From Hoylesella buccalis ATCC 35310 (GTDB lineage Bacteria; Bacteroidota; Bacteroidia; Bacteroidales; Bacteroidaceae): DNA of 64,000 nucleotides. Made by a program: the position numbers and the translations under genes. The stretch is taken from the NCBI RefSeq assembly GCF_025151385.1, contig NZ_CP102287.1:3224001-3288000 (forward strand). The letters run 5' to 3'. The notes beneath the pieces were generated by a model, which did no database searches, had not been told where the DNA came from, and was given only the letters and a program-made list of their open reading frames with translations. Position 1 is the stretch's first letter. Every line of letters begins with the position of its first letter. Shown in pieces: positions 9,346-18,708 of the stretch.

Positions 9346-10281
9346 TTATTTGATGAGAACTTTCTTTCCATGATGGATGTATACCCCTGTTTTCGTTGGA
9401 TTTTCTATTTTTGTGCCTTGAAGATTATAATACGTATTGTCTTTTTGTTCCGGGTCGATGTGTAGAATGTTTGTCGACGTCGTTCTTAAGTCCTTGAAGT
9501 CACAGAAAACAGGATAATGCAACGATGCCTCTATCAGGTTAAGACCTTCGAGTGATGTCACTACTTTTGTGTTGGTGCAGTAGGGGTTGTGGTCACCATT
9601 GAGAGAAACGATAAAGTCGAGTTCACGCTTTTTACGTGAGTTTTCTGTAGCCACTCTTTCATTTTGAATTGTCCAATCAGTCATCACTTTCTTGAAGAAT
9701 TCGCTGTTGAGGTTACCTTCATTAAAATAGCCTGAGATGAAAGCAGTTTTGTTGTAGGCGCTGAGCTTTTCTTTCAACGTGGTTAAGGCCGTTATCCTGT
9801 TTGTAGTTTCTGTGTCAAAGTGTGTTGAGGCAATGACATATTTTTCGAATTCAGCAATGACGGCACCTCGTTTTTCTATCTTTCCAGGTAGTTGAACATA
9901 TTGAACAGACAGAGGTTTGTCGCGTGTGAGAATTACTTGTCCTTGAGCCCCACCATCCTTCAGTGTTACGGTTTTCATGAAGTAGCCATGCATGTGGGTT
10001 AGTTCGGCCAGCTTGCTTGTCTGGATCTCTTTGTTGGAACGCGATGTGCAACTATCCAATTGCTGTATGCAAACGATGTCTGCATCCAGTTTGTTGATGA
10101 CATTTGCTATTCTGTTTACATCGACATTTTTAAGCGTAGGACTATAACAGTATCGCGTATAATAGTTGGCGATGCGCACATCGCTTTGATTGACTCGTGG
10201 AAAAGCTCCGGTGTTTTGTGCCAGGAGTGGCATTGTTGAAAATATCATTGACAACGCCAAGGTGAGCAGAACTTTTTTCAT
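9346..10281 (-). CDS. Secreted EEP-fold protein lacking catalytic residues
   Basis: The 311-residue protein has a cleavable signal peptide (MPLLAQ, about residue 22), one endonuclease/exonuclease/phosphatase fold at about 33-262, and a C-terminal module (LQGTKI, GVYIHHGKKVLIK) like T9SS sorting domains of this group. Key EEP positions are changed: the metal-binding Glu is Gln74 (CIQQLD), the GDFN motif reads SGYFN with Tyr185, and the SDH motif reads SLH with Leu254. Asn39, His154 and the final His255 remain. It closely resembles the second domain of the upstream tandem EEP protein and probably arose by duplication. It is the last gene of the sigma-FecR-SusC-SusD operon. A binding role is more likely than hydrolysis; the ligand is unknown. 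Confidence 0.8.
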   Translation of the reverse strand: MKKVLLTLALSMIFSTMPLLAQNTGAFPRVNQSDVRIANYYTRYCYSPTLKNVDVNRIANVINKLDADIVCIQQLDSCTSRSNKEIQTSKLAELTHMHGYFMKTVTLKDGGAQGQVILTRDKPLSVQYVQLPGKIEKRGAVIAEFEKYVIASTHFDTETTNRITALTTLKEKLSAYNKTAFISGYFNEGNLNSEFFKKVMTDWTIQNERVATENSRKKRELDFIVSLNGDHNPYCTNTKVVTSLEGLNLIEASLHYPVFCDFKDLRTTSTNILHIDPEQKDNTYYNLQGTKIENPTKTGVYIHHGKKVLIK

Positions 10282-10356
10282 GATTTTAAAACGTATTAGA
10301 GATTTTGTTTATTTGTCGGTAGATGCAACGTGTGCATCAATAGTGTTAGTGTTTAA

Positions 10357-10392
10357 CTGTACCAGAACCCTTTGGTATGAATTCTGATACAG
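10357..10392 (-). terminator. Intercistronic hairpin between the two EEP genes
   Basis: 11-bp arms 10357-10367 and 10382-10392 pair with one G-U pair when read on the - strand. No clear U-run follows, so it may stabilise the upstream message or attenuate the last gene rather than terminate fully. Confidence 0.45.
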
Positions 10393-10405
10393 TCAACCAA
10401 CAGCT

Positions 10406-11998
10406 TTATTTCAAGCCAGAGAAGTCGCAATACACAGGGTAATGCTTTGATATAGTCAGCAGGTCAACATCGCTGAGCTGTTGAATCACATCCGTTTTTG
10501 TCAAGGATGGCTTTAAACCATTCAGGTAGACGATGAAGTCCAATTCACGCTTTTTCCCTCGATTTTCTGTTGGTATGCGCTTGTTTACGATAGTCCAGTT
10601 TTGCTCTACTTCCTTGAAAAAATCACTTTTCAAATTACCCTCATTGAAATAACCTGATATGAAAGCCGGTTTGTGATAAACTCCCAGCTTGTCCTTCAAG
10701 ATGTTTAGGGCAATGATTCGGTTGCCCATGTCTGTGTCAAAATGAGTTGAGGCAACGACATATTTTTCGAATTCAACGATGATGGCACCCCGGTTCTCCT
10801 TCTTTCCAGGAAGCTGTACTCTCGCAATGGAGAGAGGCTTGTCTTTTGTCAGGATAGCTTGCCCCATTGAGCCTTGCGTCAGTTTATTTGTTGTCATGTA
10901 GTATCCGTGCATCTTTGTCATTCTCGCTAGCTCCTCAATCTGGTACTTGTTGTTGGCTCGTTCAGAGCAACTGTCCAGTTGCTGAATGCACAACACGTCG
11001 GCATTGATCTTATTGATGGCTGTTGCAAACCGATTGCAATCCACTTTTCCATCAGTTCCTCTGCAATATTGGGTATAATAGTTCGCTATTCGCACATCGC
11101 CAGCAGCCAGTGGTATCTCTCCCTTACCTTCTTGCGGGTCGTCCTCTACAACAAAGGGTGGTGGGGTTGGGAAGTCACAATAGACAGGATAGTGGTCAGA
11201 AACGGCATCAACGTTCAACCCATCCATTTTATAAACGGCTTTTGACGCATTGGCTGTTACAGGATACTTCTTCAATGTTATGATAAAATCAATTCGCTTG
11301 ACAGGCTTGGGAACAGGGAATGTGAATTCTGAAGAAGATACGATGTCCCACTCTTTCTGGAGGTCAACAAAAAACTTACTCTCCATTTTGTCTTCGTTGA
11401 AATCGCCCGCGAGATAGACCGGTTTTTTATATTTTTTTGCCTCTTCCGTGAAGATTCTTACCGATGCTTCACGATTTTCGGCTTGCAGAGCAAGGTGAGT
11501 ACACATTAAGACATAATGATCGAATTCTGCTACAGACACGCATCGTTTTTCTTTTCCAGGCAGAGGTATGGTACGGGTGCTGATGGGCTTGCCTTTATAA
11601 AGCAGTCCGGTACCGTATGATCCGCCTCCTTCGTATCTGATGCCCCGTCCGAAATAATAGTTCATGCCTGTAAGCTTTGCCAGCTCGGCCAGCTGGTAGA
11701 CAGATCCTGTGCGGGGCCTTACACTGTCGAGTTCTTGAACACATACCACGTCTGGATTGAGGGCTTTGATGACAGAGGCTGTTCGGTTATAATTTATCTG
11801 GTTGTCATTTCCCATACACCTTCTGACGTTAAAAGTCAAGAGGCGGAAGTTGCCATCGGCCTTAGGATATGTGTATGACACTTCCTGCTTGCCATAGGGC
11901 AATAAGTTGTCGAACTTTGAGTTGTCGTCTTCATTGGCGCATGAAAAGTTAAATGATGCAGCCGCTAAAAGTAAACTGTATAAAAACATATTTTTCAT
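10406..11998 (-). CDS. Tandem EEP-domain lipoprotein, one active-looking and one dead domain
   Basis: The 530-residue lipoprotein (lipobox ending Cys20, FNFSC) carries two endonuclease/exonuclease/phosphatase folds. Domain 1, about 48-278, keeps the expected residues: Asn57 (FNVRR), Glu89 (VQELD), His168 (CTHLA), Asp199 and Asn201 (GDFN), Asp268-His269 (SDHYP). Domain 2, about 300-530, has Gln340 for Glu (IQQLD), Tyr450 for Asp (SGYFN) and Lys518 for Asp (SKHYP), so it should not bind metal normally. EEP enzymes cleave phosphodiesters or phosphomonoesters in nucleic acids, sphingomyelin or inositol phosphates; which applies here cannot be told. Its place just after SusCD suggests surface processing of a phosphate-containing ligand before import. 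Confidence 0.86.
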   Translation of the reverse strand: MKNMFLYSLLLAAASFNFSCANEDDNSKFDNLLPYGKQEVSYTYPKADGNFRLLTFNVRRCMGNDNQINYNRTASVIKALNPDVVCVQELDSVRPRTGSVYQLAELAKLTGMNYYFGRGIRYEGGGSYGTGLLYKGKPISTRTIPLPGKEKRCVSVAEFDHYVLMCTHLALQAENREASVRIFTEEAKKYKKPVYLAGDFNEDKMESKFFVDLQKEWDIVSSSEFTFPVPKPVKRIDFIITLKKYPVTANASKAVYKMDGLNVDAVSDHYPVYCDFPTPPPFVVEDDPQEGKGEIPLAAGDVRIANYYTQYCRGTDGKVDCNRFATAINKINADVLCIQQLDSCSERANNKYQIEELARMTKMHGYYMTTNKLTQGSMGQAILTKDKPLSIARVQLPGKKENRGAIIVEFEKYVVASTHFDTDMGNRIIALNILKDKLGVYHKPAFISGYFNEGNLKSDFFKEVEQNWTIVNKRIPTENRGKKRELDFIVYLNGLKPSLTKTDVIQQLSDVDLLTISKHYPVYCDFSGLK

Positions 11999-12021
11999 AA
12001 TTAAATATTATCTCTTTGTGA

Positions 12022-13782
12022 TTATTGAAAACTTAATCCGTCATTCCATCCAGGGTTTTGGGTCAATGCACCGTTTGTAAGAGTGCGGTCATTAATAGGG
12101 ATGGGGTACAGATAATCTCTGTCTTCATTCCATTTCTTCTCAATTTGTTTGTGGCAAATAATATTTCCTTTGTTGCCTTCTTTAAGCTGAATTTGCTTTC
12201 CTATCTCCAGGAATAGTGGAACCCTTGCTGAAGGTTTGGTGCCTTCGTAGAAGCATACATCGTTTTTCCCGTCACCATCTAGGTCATAGATACCTGCTCC
12301 TGGAATATATATTCCAAGTAGTTCTTTCTCAAGCAATTTTCCTTCTTTCCAACGCATTAGGTCCCAATATCTAAATCCTTCCATCATTAGCTCGATGGTT
12401 CTCTCGCGTCTAATTTCAAGAATGACGCCTTTGTTGGCTCCCTGCACATGTGGATATCCTGTCGTTTCGGATAACAGGTAGGGATCAGGATTTGCGTTAG
12501 CATCATCCATTCTAAGATTTGGCATTCCTGCCCTTTCACGAATTAGCTTGATCGACTTGTCTAAATCGCCTTGTGAAAGCGTTCCTCTTTCTGCTTTGGC
12601 TTCCGCAAAATTTAGATATATCTCTGCCGTTCTGAAAATGGGCATGTCGTTACACGATTTGTTATAGCCGTCGTAGTTTGGCGTCAGCGTGTATTTAATT
12701 AGATGATACCCTGTCATGGTAAATGCCAGGTTGGGTGCTTCTGTACTGCTTCCGCCTATGCGCTTGTAACCTGGTGTCCTGATGGTTTGTGCCAGTCTTG
12801 GATCTCTGTTCTGCGTTTCTTCTTGAAATGTCATGGTCTGGTATCCAGCCTTGTCAGTAAATCTACTACCATTACTCATCAAATATGAGTTTACAATTTT
12901 TTTATTGAGTCCAGGCTTACCCATGGATGACGAATTCTCATAGTTTTGGACACTATGAAATACAGATAAGCTTGCATTGTAATCTCTTCCCAGAATAATT
13001 TCTTCAGGTTTTGCATCCATTGACGCAAACAGGTCTCTGTATGGATATTTTCCCTCGTTGTAGAGGGTGTATCCACTTGTAGACATAAATGTTTCAGAGG
13101 CGGCAATGCACAAATCAAGATACTTCTCATAGTCCTGTAGTCCATGATACTTTCTGAAGGTTCCTTCAAACAGCGCCACTCTTGACTTTAAGGCCAGTGC
13201 CGTCCATTTTGTAATTCTGTATGGATCTTTCTCGGCAGGAAGGTTGGTGATGGCAAAATCAAGATCTTCCATTATTTTCTGCATTACGAATTCTCTGGTG
13301 TCTCTCGGCTTGTACAGCTCAGGAGACGTTGATTCCAAAGCCGTATCATACCAGGGTACATCCCCAAATCGCCTCACTTTGTCAAAATAGAAGAATGCTC
13401 TGAAAAATCGAGCCACGCCATCATATTTGTTGCGTACAGCCTCGTCATTGCACTGATTGGAGTGTTGCAGATAAAAATTAATGTCTCGCAAGGCCGAGAA
13501 CCCCCAACCTCCACCATCATCGGGTATCACACGTTGACCTGTCATTTCGTTCATTAAAGTGGAGGGAACTATGATATCTGCGGTTTCATTGTACACACTT
13601 GCCGCACTTGGAATAAGCTGATTATAGAATTGGTTTGTAAAGAGTTTCAGTTCTTCTTCAGTTTTAAAATATACGGTTGGATGAAGCCTGTCTTGAGGTG
13701 TCTTATCCAAAAGATCCTCACAAGAAATGTTTATCCAAACTAATGATATAATCAGTATTCTTATATAATTTAACTTACTCAT
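12022..13782 (-). CDS. SusD/RagB-family outer-membrane lipoprotein
   Basis: Ligand-binding partner of the SusC gene just upstream. The start at 13782 is chosen because it gives a lipoprotein signal with Cys21 (WINISCED); an in-frame ATG at 13839 lies inside the SusC gene and adds a non-signal extension. The 586-residue product has SusD hallmarks: the LLDKTPQDRLHPTVYFKTEEE region, helices around FFRAFFYFDKVRRFGDVPW, the ERTIELMMEGFRYWDLMRW block and a LTQNPGWN ending. The gap to SusC is 14 bases. The next gene, an EEP lipoprotein, starts 23 bases downstream. Confidence 0.95.
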   Translation of the reverse strand: MSKLNYIRILIISLVWINISCEDLLDKTPQDRLHPTVYFKTEEELKLFTNQFYNQLIPSAASVYNETADIIVPSTLMNEMTGQRVIPDDGGGWGFSALRDINFYLQHSNQCNDEAVRNKYDGVARFFRAFFYFDKVRRFGDVPWYDTALESTSPELYKPRDTREFVMQKIMEDLDFAITNLPAEKDPYRITKWTALALKSRVALFEGTFRKYHGLQDYEKYLDLCIAASETFMSTSGYTLYNEGKYPYRDLFASMDAKPEEIILGRDYNASLSVFHSVQNYENSSSMGKPGLNKKIVNSYLMSNGSRFTDKAGYQTMTFQEETQNRDPRLAQTIRTPGYKRIGGSSTEAPNLAFTMTGYHLIKYTLTPNYDGYNKSCNDMPIFRTAEIYLNFAEAKAERGTLSQGDLDKSIKLIRERAGMPNLRMDDANANPDPYLLSETTGYPHVQGANKGVILEIRRERTIELMMEGFRYWDLMRWKEGKLLEKELLGIYIPGAGIYDLDGDGKNDVCFYEGTKPSARVPLFLEIGKQIQLKEGNKGNIICHKQIEKKWNEDRDYLYPIPINDRTLTNGALTQNPGWNDGLSFQ

Positions 13783-13796
13783 TTTTTTATAATGCT

Positions 13797-16700
13797 TTAA
13801 AATGTTACAGATAAGCCAAACGAATATGTCTTTGACCAAGGATACAATTTTGCCGTGCTCGATCCAGAACGGATAGAGTTTTGAGCTGATGCTTGCTCTG
13901 GGTCAATATATTTACTACGGAGAGCAGTGAATGTAAACAGGTTCTCACCACTGAAATAGATACGTATGCGTTCTACTCCAACCTTGTTTGTAAGTTGCGC
14001 GGGGAGTGTATAGCCCATTGTGATATTCTTGATACGGCAATAAGCCAAGTTTTGAAGATACTTGGTGTTTACCGCACCCAGGCTTCTATTGCTTTTAAGG
14101 GCGATATATCCACGTGGACGTGGAAAATAAGCATTGGGATTGTCAGGACTCCATACGTCCTTTAAGAAGGTAGATGAAATAAATGATGCGTAAGGACGAG
14201 AATAGGGCCCCCAGAACCCGAGGGCATTTTGTCCTGGATACCAATTTTGTTTTCCAACACCCTGGAAGAATACTGAGATATCGAACCCAGCCCAGCTTGC
14301 TCCTGTCTGCAAGCTATATGTATAACGAGGCAGCGCATTGCCGATGATTCTGCGGTCACCAGGATGATCAGCTGTGTTGGCGCCAATAGAAATCTTCTTG
14401 TCGCCATCCAAATCGACGAACTTAAGGTCACCAGCGTGTACTCCAGGATCAACTTGCGAAGAATTGATGATTGAATTGACAGCTGTTTGGTCTACTTCAT
14501 AATTTGTGGCTTCTTCATCAGTTAAGAAATAGCCATCAACTACATATCCCCAAATATCTCCTAACTTTTGGCCTTCATAATAATCGTTGAGAATACGTGA
14601 GGGGTTGTCATATTTTGTAATCTCGGAAGTGTTGTCGGCAACACCCACAGTGAAATTGTATTTAAATGGATTACCTTGTAGTTGGAAAGAGTCGTTCCAT
14701 GTTAAGGCTAATTCCCATCCCTTTGTTCTTAGGTTCGCAGCATTTTGCTTCGGAGATTTTGCACCATAAACAGCAGGGAGTTTCTTGCCGGCGGCCTGCA
14801 TGCCCTTTGTGTCACGGATATAAGCGTCAAAGTTTAGATTTAGTTTATTGTTAAGCATTCCCAAATCTAAACCTATATTGGCTGTCGACACCTTCTCCCA
14901 AGTCAAGTCTGCACTGTTGGGGTCGGAAACACTGGCGTAGTTTCCCATTTGTTGATCGCCAAACAGGTACGACATCGTCCTGTTTGTATTGATGGTTTGT
15001 ATGTAATCATAGTATCCAACTTGTTGGTTGCCTAACGCACCATAAGAAACTCGCAGCTTTACATTGCTGAATGTCTTTTTAAGATGTTTGAAAAACGGTT
15101 CTTCACTAATGCGCCATCCAGCAGAAGCTGAAGGGAAGAAGCCAAATCTGTGACCTTTTTGGAAGCGGGAGGTTCCGTCATATCTTCCACTAGTTTCCAT
15201 GAGGTAGCGCCCGTTTTTAAAAGAGTAATTCAATCGATAGAAAAGTCCAACAATGGCATATTCGTTCTGTCCTCCATTGATATTCATGACATCTCCTGTT
15301 GCCAGGTTGAAATCATCGAGGTCGTCTGAGAGCAATCCCTGTCGGGAAGCAGATGTGTCCTTTAGTTTCTTGCTTTCAAAATTGTAGCCACCCATCATTT
15401 TGAATTGGTGACCGTCCAAATCAAACTGGTAGTCACCATATACGTTGAAGGCCCGATAGGTGTGGTTTGTGTGGTTTTCTGTCAGTTTGTTCACCATGGA
15501 ACCTGTTGTGAGTGTTTGTGTCTCACCAGGATAGTGAGAATAAGGAATGTTGACCGTTCGGTTTTTAGTGATGTAGTTATACTGAACAATACTGTAGTTG
15601 GTATGCAGATTCAGTCCTTTAAGTACATTCCATGATAACTCTATAGTGTTGGAGAATTCGTGTCTTCTGTCCTTATTATTGTGTTTTCCGTGTTCCAATA
15701 TGGCACCGACACCATCCATGATGATCTCGTTGTTCAGCGATGTCTTGCATACAATGCTGCCATCTGGATTGGTAGGTACAAAACTTGCCAGGCCGTGGTT
15801 GGTGATTCCGTTGAATGTATTGTTCACGCCTGCCAATCCAGGATAGGAATAGCTATCATAGTGATATTTTGTATTGTTGGTTAGATGAATCTTGTCCGTA
15901 AGCTGAATGCCGAGCTTTCCCCGGATGTTATATACAAGGTAATGGTCGGGATTTTGTTTGAAAATTCCTGTTTGTGATGCCGTGTTGGCAGAAAGATAAT
16001 AGTTGGTTTTCTTGTTTCCGCCATTGATGCTTACATTGTGTTCCCACATTGGTCGGGTTTTACGAAAGAGATGATTGTACCAATCAAAATTCGCATAATA
16101 AATGTATGTTTCTTTTCCGTCTCGCTGGTCAGTCACCACCCATGGCCTTTCTGGTTGCTCTGTTTTGTCATTACGTCTGGCCCAAAGTTGTTTATAGTCG
16201 TCTTCCGTATAATTGGTATAGGGCTTGCCGGCATAATTGGAGTAGAACAAGTCGTTAATACCAGCCGAATAATATCCCCGGGTTTCATAGTCTGTAGAGG
16301 TTGTTTGGGAACTCCATGAGAATCTTCCGTCGTAGTTGACTGTAGGTTTTTCGGATGCGCCATTCTTAGTAGTCACAAGAATGACACCATACGAGGCGCG
16401 TGCACCATAAATGGCTGCCGATGAGGCATCTTTAAGTACCGAAATCGATTCGATGTCGTTGGGGTTGATGCGGTCTATGTTTCCTTCAATGCCATCAATC
16501 AGAATCAAGGGAGAACCTCCACTAATGGAATTCACACCACGGATGTTGATGTTTGGTGAAACTCCGGGGTAGCCTGAAGAAAACGTGATATTCATGTTGG
16601 GGACCAAACCTTGCAGCATCTGGGATGAACGAGGTGAAGGGCGTCCTGCCATCTCCTTGCCTTGAACAACGGCTACAGCTCCAGTAAGATTTATTTTCTT

Positions 16701-17309
16701 CTGGCTGCCATAACCTATAACAACCAACTCATTGAGTGATTGAGAACTTTCGGTAAGCACCGTTGTTCCATTATTCTTTAGCTGGTTTGCTCTCAATGTC
16801 TTACTTTCAAAACCGATATACGAAATGGTGATTAAGTCGTTATCCTCTGCATCCAACACATAAACACCGTCAACATTGGTTATGGCACCAGTATTTTTAC
16901 CTTTGATTTTAAGGGTTGCTCCAATGATAGGTTCGTTGTCAGCGCCAACAACCTTACCTGTTATTTTTCTGTTTGTGTTATAAGAGGCTTTGGTGATAGC
17001 TTTGTGTTTAGGAGAAAGAATAATCAATTTGTTTTGCAGTTTGTATTCAATCTTATCTCCTAAAATGGTATTCAGTGTTTCTTCAAGCGTGCTTTTCTGA
17101 AAGCGTCCTGTTATACGACGATTCTCATCTATTTCTCCTTTTTTATAGATGATGGAATAGTTGGTTTGTCGTTCAACCTCTTTGAGAACTTTTTTTAAAG
17201 GCTCGTTCTTGAAATCTTTTGTAATTGTTTGTGCAAACGATAGCGTTGTGCCAATTACCAATAAAGAAACAAAAAGTAGTCTGTGGCAAGAGTTACTTCG
17301 AAAATACAT
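13797..17309 (-). CDS. SusC-family TonB-dependent transducer with STN domain
   Basis: The 1170-residue outer-membrane protein combines transport and signalling. After the signal peptide (TTLSFAQ, about 27) comes an STN domain at about 30-100, which contacts the periplasmic part of an anti-sigma factor. A carboxypeptidase-regulatory-like domain follows at about 114-190, then a plug (VVIGYGSQKKINLTGAV, DASSAAIYGARASYGVI) and a barrel ending GLSVTF. The STN domain and the FecR and sigma genes upstream make this a trans-envelope signalling locus. A promoter-like site identical in spacing to the one before FecR lies 66 bases before its start. The ligand is unknown; the downstream EEP genes hint at a phosphate-containing molecule. 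Confidence 0.95.
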   Translation of the reverse strand: MYFRSNSCHRLLFVSLLVIGTTLSFAQTITKDFKNEPLKKVLKEVERQTNYSIIYKKGEIDENRRITGRFQKSTLEETLNTILGDKIEYKLQNKLIILSPKHKAITKASYNTNRKITGKVVGADNEPIIGATLKIKGKNTGAITNVDGVYVLDAEDNDLITISYIGFESKTLRANQLKNNGTTVLTESSQSLNELVVIGYGSQKKINLTGAVAVVQGKEMAGRPSPRSSQMLQGLVPNMNITFSSGYPGVSPNINIRGVNSISGGSPLILIDGIEGNIDRINPNDIESISVLKDASSAAIYGARASYGVILVTTKNGASEKPTVNYDGRFSWSSQTTSTDYETRGYYSAGINDLFYSNYAGKPYTNYTEDDYKQLWARRNDKTEQPERPWVVTDQRDGKETYIYYANFDWYNHLFRKTRPMWEHNVSINGGNKKTNYYLSANTASQTGIFKQNPDHYLVYNIRGKLGIQLTDKIHLTNNTKYHYDSYSYPGLAGVNNTFNGITNHGLASFVPTNPDGSIVCKTSLNNEIIMDGVGAILEHGKHNNKDRRHEFSNTIELSWNVLKGLNLHTNYSIVQYNYITKNRTVNIPYSHYPGETQTLTTGSMVNKLTENHTNHTYRAFNVYGDYQFDLDGHQFKMMGGYNFESKKLKDTSASRQGLLSDDLDDFNLATGDVMNINGGQNEYAIVGLFYRLNYSFKNGRYLMETSGRYDGTSRFQKGHRFGFFPSASAGWRISEEPFFKHLKKTFSNVKLRVSYGALGNQQVGYYDYIQTINTNRTMSYLFGDQQMGNYASVSDPNSADLTWEKVSTANIGLDLGMLNNKLNLNFDAYIRDTKGMQAAGKKLPAVYGAKSPKQNAANLRTKGWELALTWNDSFQLQGNPFKYNFTVGVADNTSEITKYDNPSRILNDYYEGQKLGDIWGYVVDGYFLTDEEATNYEVDQTAVNSIINSSQVDPGVHAGDLKFVDLDGDKKISIGANTADHPGDRRIIGNALPRYTYSLQTGASWAGFDISVFFQGVGKQNWYPGQNALGFWGPYSRPYASFISSTFLKDVWSPDNPNAYFPRPRGYIALKSNRSLGAVNTKYLQNLAYCRIKNITMGYTLPAQLTNKVGVERIRIYFSGENLFTFTALRSKYIDPEQASAQNSIRSGSSTAKLYPWSKTYSFGLSVTF

Positions 17310-17374
17310 ATTACTTCATTAGATTTATTAATTATTAATCATGTCTGTTTAAACAAACCTGATTCTTTAGGTTA

Positions 17375-17409
17375 TACAGATATAACAACCAGCTTACGTT
17401 TTACCCAAC
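17375..17409 (-). promoter_or_regulatory. Predicted ECF-sigma promoter of the SusC-EEP operon
   Basis: On the - strand GTTGGG is followed, after a spacer, by TTGTTATATCTGTA. The same 14-base block, the same spacing and the same upstream GTTGGG occur at 18643-18677 before FecR. Two matched sites in one sigma locus suggest recognition by the ECF factor encoded at 18709-19317. Confidence 0.65.
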
Positions 17410-17474
17410 CCTTGTGTTGTTTTTTAGGGGTGAGAATTGCCATGTCAGATAGATAGTGGCATTTGATTCAATAC

Positions 17475-17521
17475 ACACCGACGGCAGTCCATAGCATGTG
17501 CATGGAACCTGCCGTCGGTGT
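17475..17521 (-). terminator. Hairpin between FecR and the SusC promoter
   Basis: 13-bp perfect arms, ACACCGACGGCAG at 17475-17487 and its complement at 17509-17521; the loop contains a further TCCAT/ATGGA pair. It separates the FecR gene from the SusC promoter-like site. No long U-run follows on the - strand, so termination strength is uncertain. Confidence 0.65.
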
Positions 17522-17639
17522 TGAGTCTGAGGAATAGTTTATGGAAATAGACCCAACAGCACTTTCAAGCAAAGCCATGATGCTATGTGCTGAAGATTAA
17601 ATTCATGTTTATAGAAATGATTGTAAACATCCTGTCTGT

Positions 17640-18626
17640 TTACAAAGAGGAGATGAGTATCTTCTTTTCTTGGTATACAACCTTGATGGGGATCAGTTCT
17701 TTCAGTGCATTCAAAATTTCTGAAATAGACTCCTTATTTCTTAATGATAAACTATAGTGTGTATCTTCTAATTGTTTGGAAGCAACTTGAATGTTTACAT
17801 TATATTGGCGCGAAAGACGTTTGCATAACTCGCCAAGTGAGATGTCGTCAAATTCGATATTGCTATCTATCCAGGCCTTTGCTTGTAGAGATTTGGTCTG
17901 TTGCTTGATAAACTGGTGGGTGTCAAGCTTGTAAGCCACAAGATCACCTGGTTGCATTTCTATAGAGTTGGAGTCGCCCATTAAAACAACTTTTCCTTCA
18001 AATAGAGAGGTAACCACTTCTGTGTCGTCATCATACGCAGAGATGTTAAATTTGGTACCTTTCACAACAAGATTGCATTCTTTCGTTTTGATTGTGAAAT
18101 CCTTGCCATCTTGCTTTGTCACTTCAAAATAACCCTCGCCGCTTAACTCTACAATTCTGTTTGACGCCATGAATTGATTAGAGTACGTCAGTTTGGAGCC
18201 TGAATTGAGCATCACGTTTGTTCCGTCTGGTAGGGTTAATTTGGCCTTTTCACCGTATGGAGCCTCACATATTTGGTATGTAACCGGAGTTTGTTTTTGG
18301 AATACCAACCAAAGTCCCATTGTTACATTCAATATAAGAAGTACAATTGCCGCTGTCTTTAACCAAAACATCGCATTTCTGGAATGTAGTATTGATGGAG
18401 AAATAGCCTCCTTGATATACATTTTACTTTCCAACTTCTTCCAGGCGGCCTCATCACGATCAGATTGTTCAGCTTGACTAATCCATTCTTCTTCCCACTG
18501 TCTGAGGCGTTGCTGCCCATAGGTTGTTTGGATGAAATCGTATAAAGTCTTTTCGTCCTTGGCTTCTAATTCTCCCTGAAAATATTTATAGGCGAGGTTC
18601 TTCAATATGTTTTCTTCAATTGTCAT
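17640..18626 (-). CDS. FecR-family anti-sigma factor
   Basis: Inner-membrane anti-sigma factor that should hold the adjacent ECF sigma factor until SusC signals ligand binding. The 328-residue protein has an N-terminal cytoplasmic helical region (1-86), a single membrane segment at about 88-109 (TAAIVLLILNVTMGLWLVF), a periplasmic FecR domain at about 120-215 (APYGEKAKLTLPDGTNVMLN) and a C-terminal DUF4974-like region, about 255-325, that would meet the STN domain of SusC. It starts 82 bases after the sigma stop and has its own promoter-like site in that gap, so it is probably not only co-transcribed with sigma. Confidence 0.94.
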   Translation of the reverse strand: MTIEENILKNLAYKYFQGELEAKDEKTLYDFIQTTYGQQRLRQWEEEWISQAEQSDRDEAAWKKLESKMYIKEAISPSILHSRNAMFWLKTAAIVLLILNVTMGLWLVFQKQTPVTYQICEAPYGEKAKLTLPDGTNVMLNSGSKLTYSNQFMASNRIVELSGEGYFEVTKQDGKDFTIKTKECNLVVKGTKFNISAYDDDTEVVTSLFEGKVVLMGDSNSIEMQPGDLVAYKLDTHQFIKQQTKSLQAKAWIDSNIEFDDISLGELCKRLSRQYNVNIQVASKQLEDTHYSLSLRNKESISEILNALKELIPIKVVYQEKKILISSL

Positions 18627-18642
18627 ACTTATTTCAGTTTCT

Positions 18643-18677
18643 TACAGATATAACAAGTTATATCACTTGTTCCCAAC
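18643..18677 (-). promoter_or_regulatory. Predicted ECF-sigma promoter of the FecR gene
   Basis: Same layout as 17375-17409: GTTGGG, a spacer, then TTGTTATATCTGTA on the - strand, 35 bases in all. It ends 16 bases before the FecR ATG, so the leader would be only about 10 bases. It implies that the sigma factor raises its own anti-sigma (negative feedback). Confidence 0.65.
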
Positions 18678-18708
18678 TTGTAAGTCAAGAAAAAAAAGAT
18701 AAAAAGAG

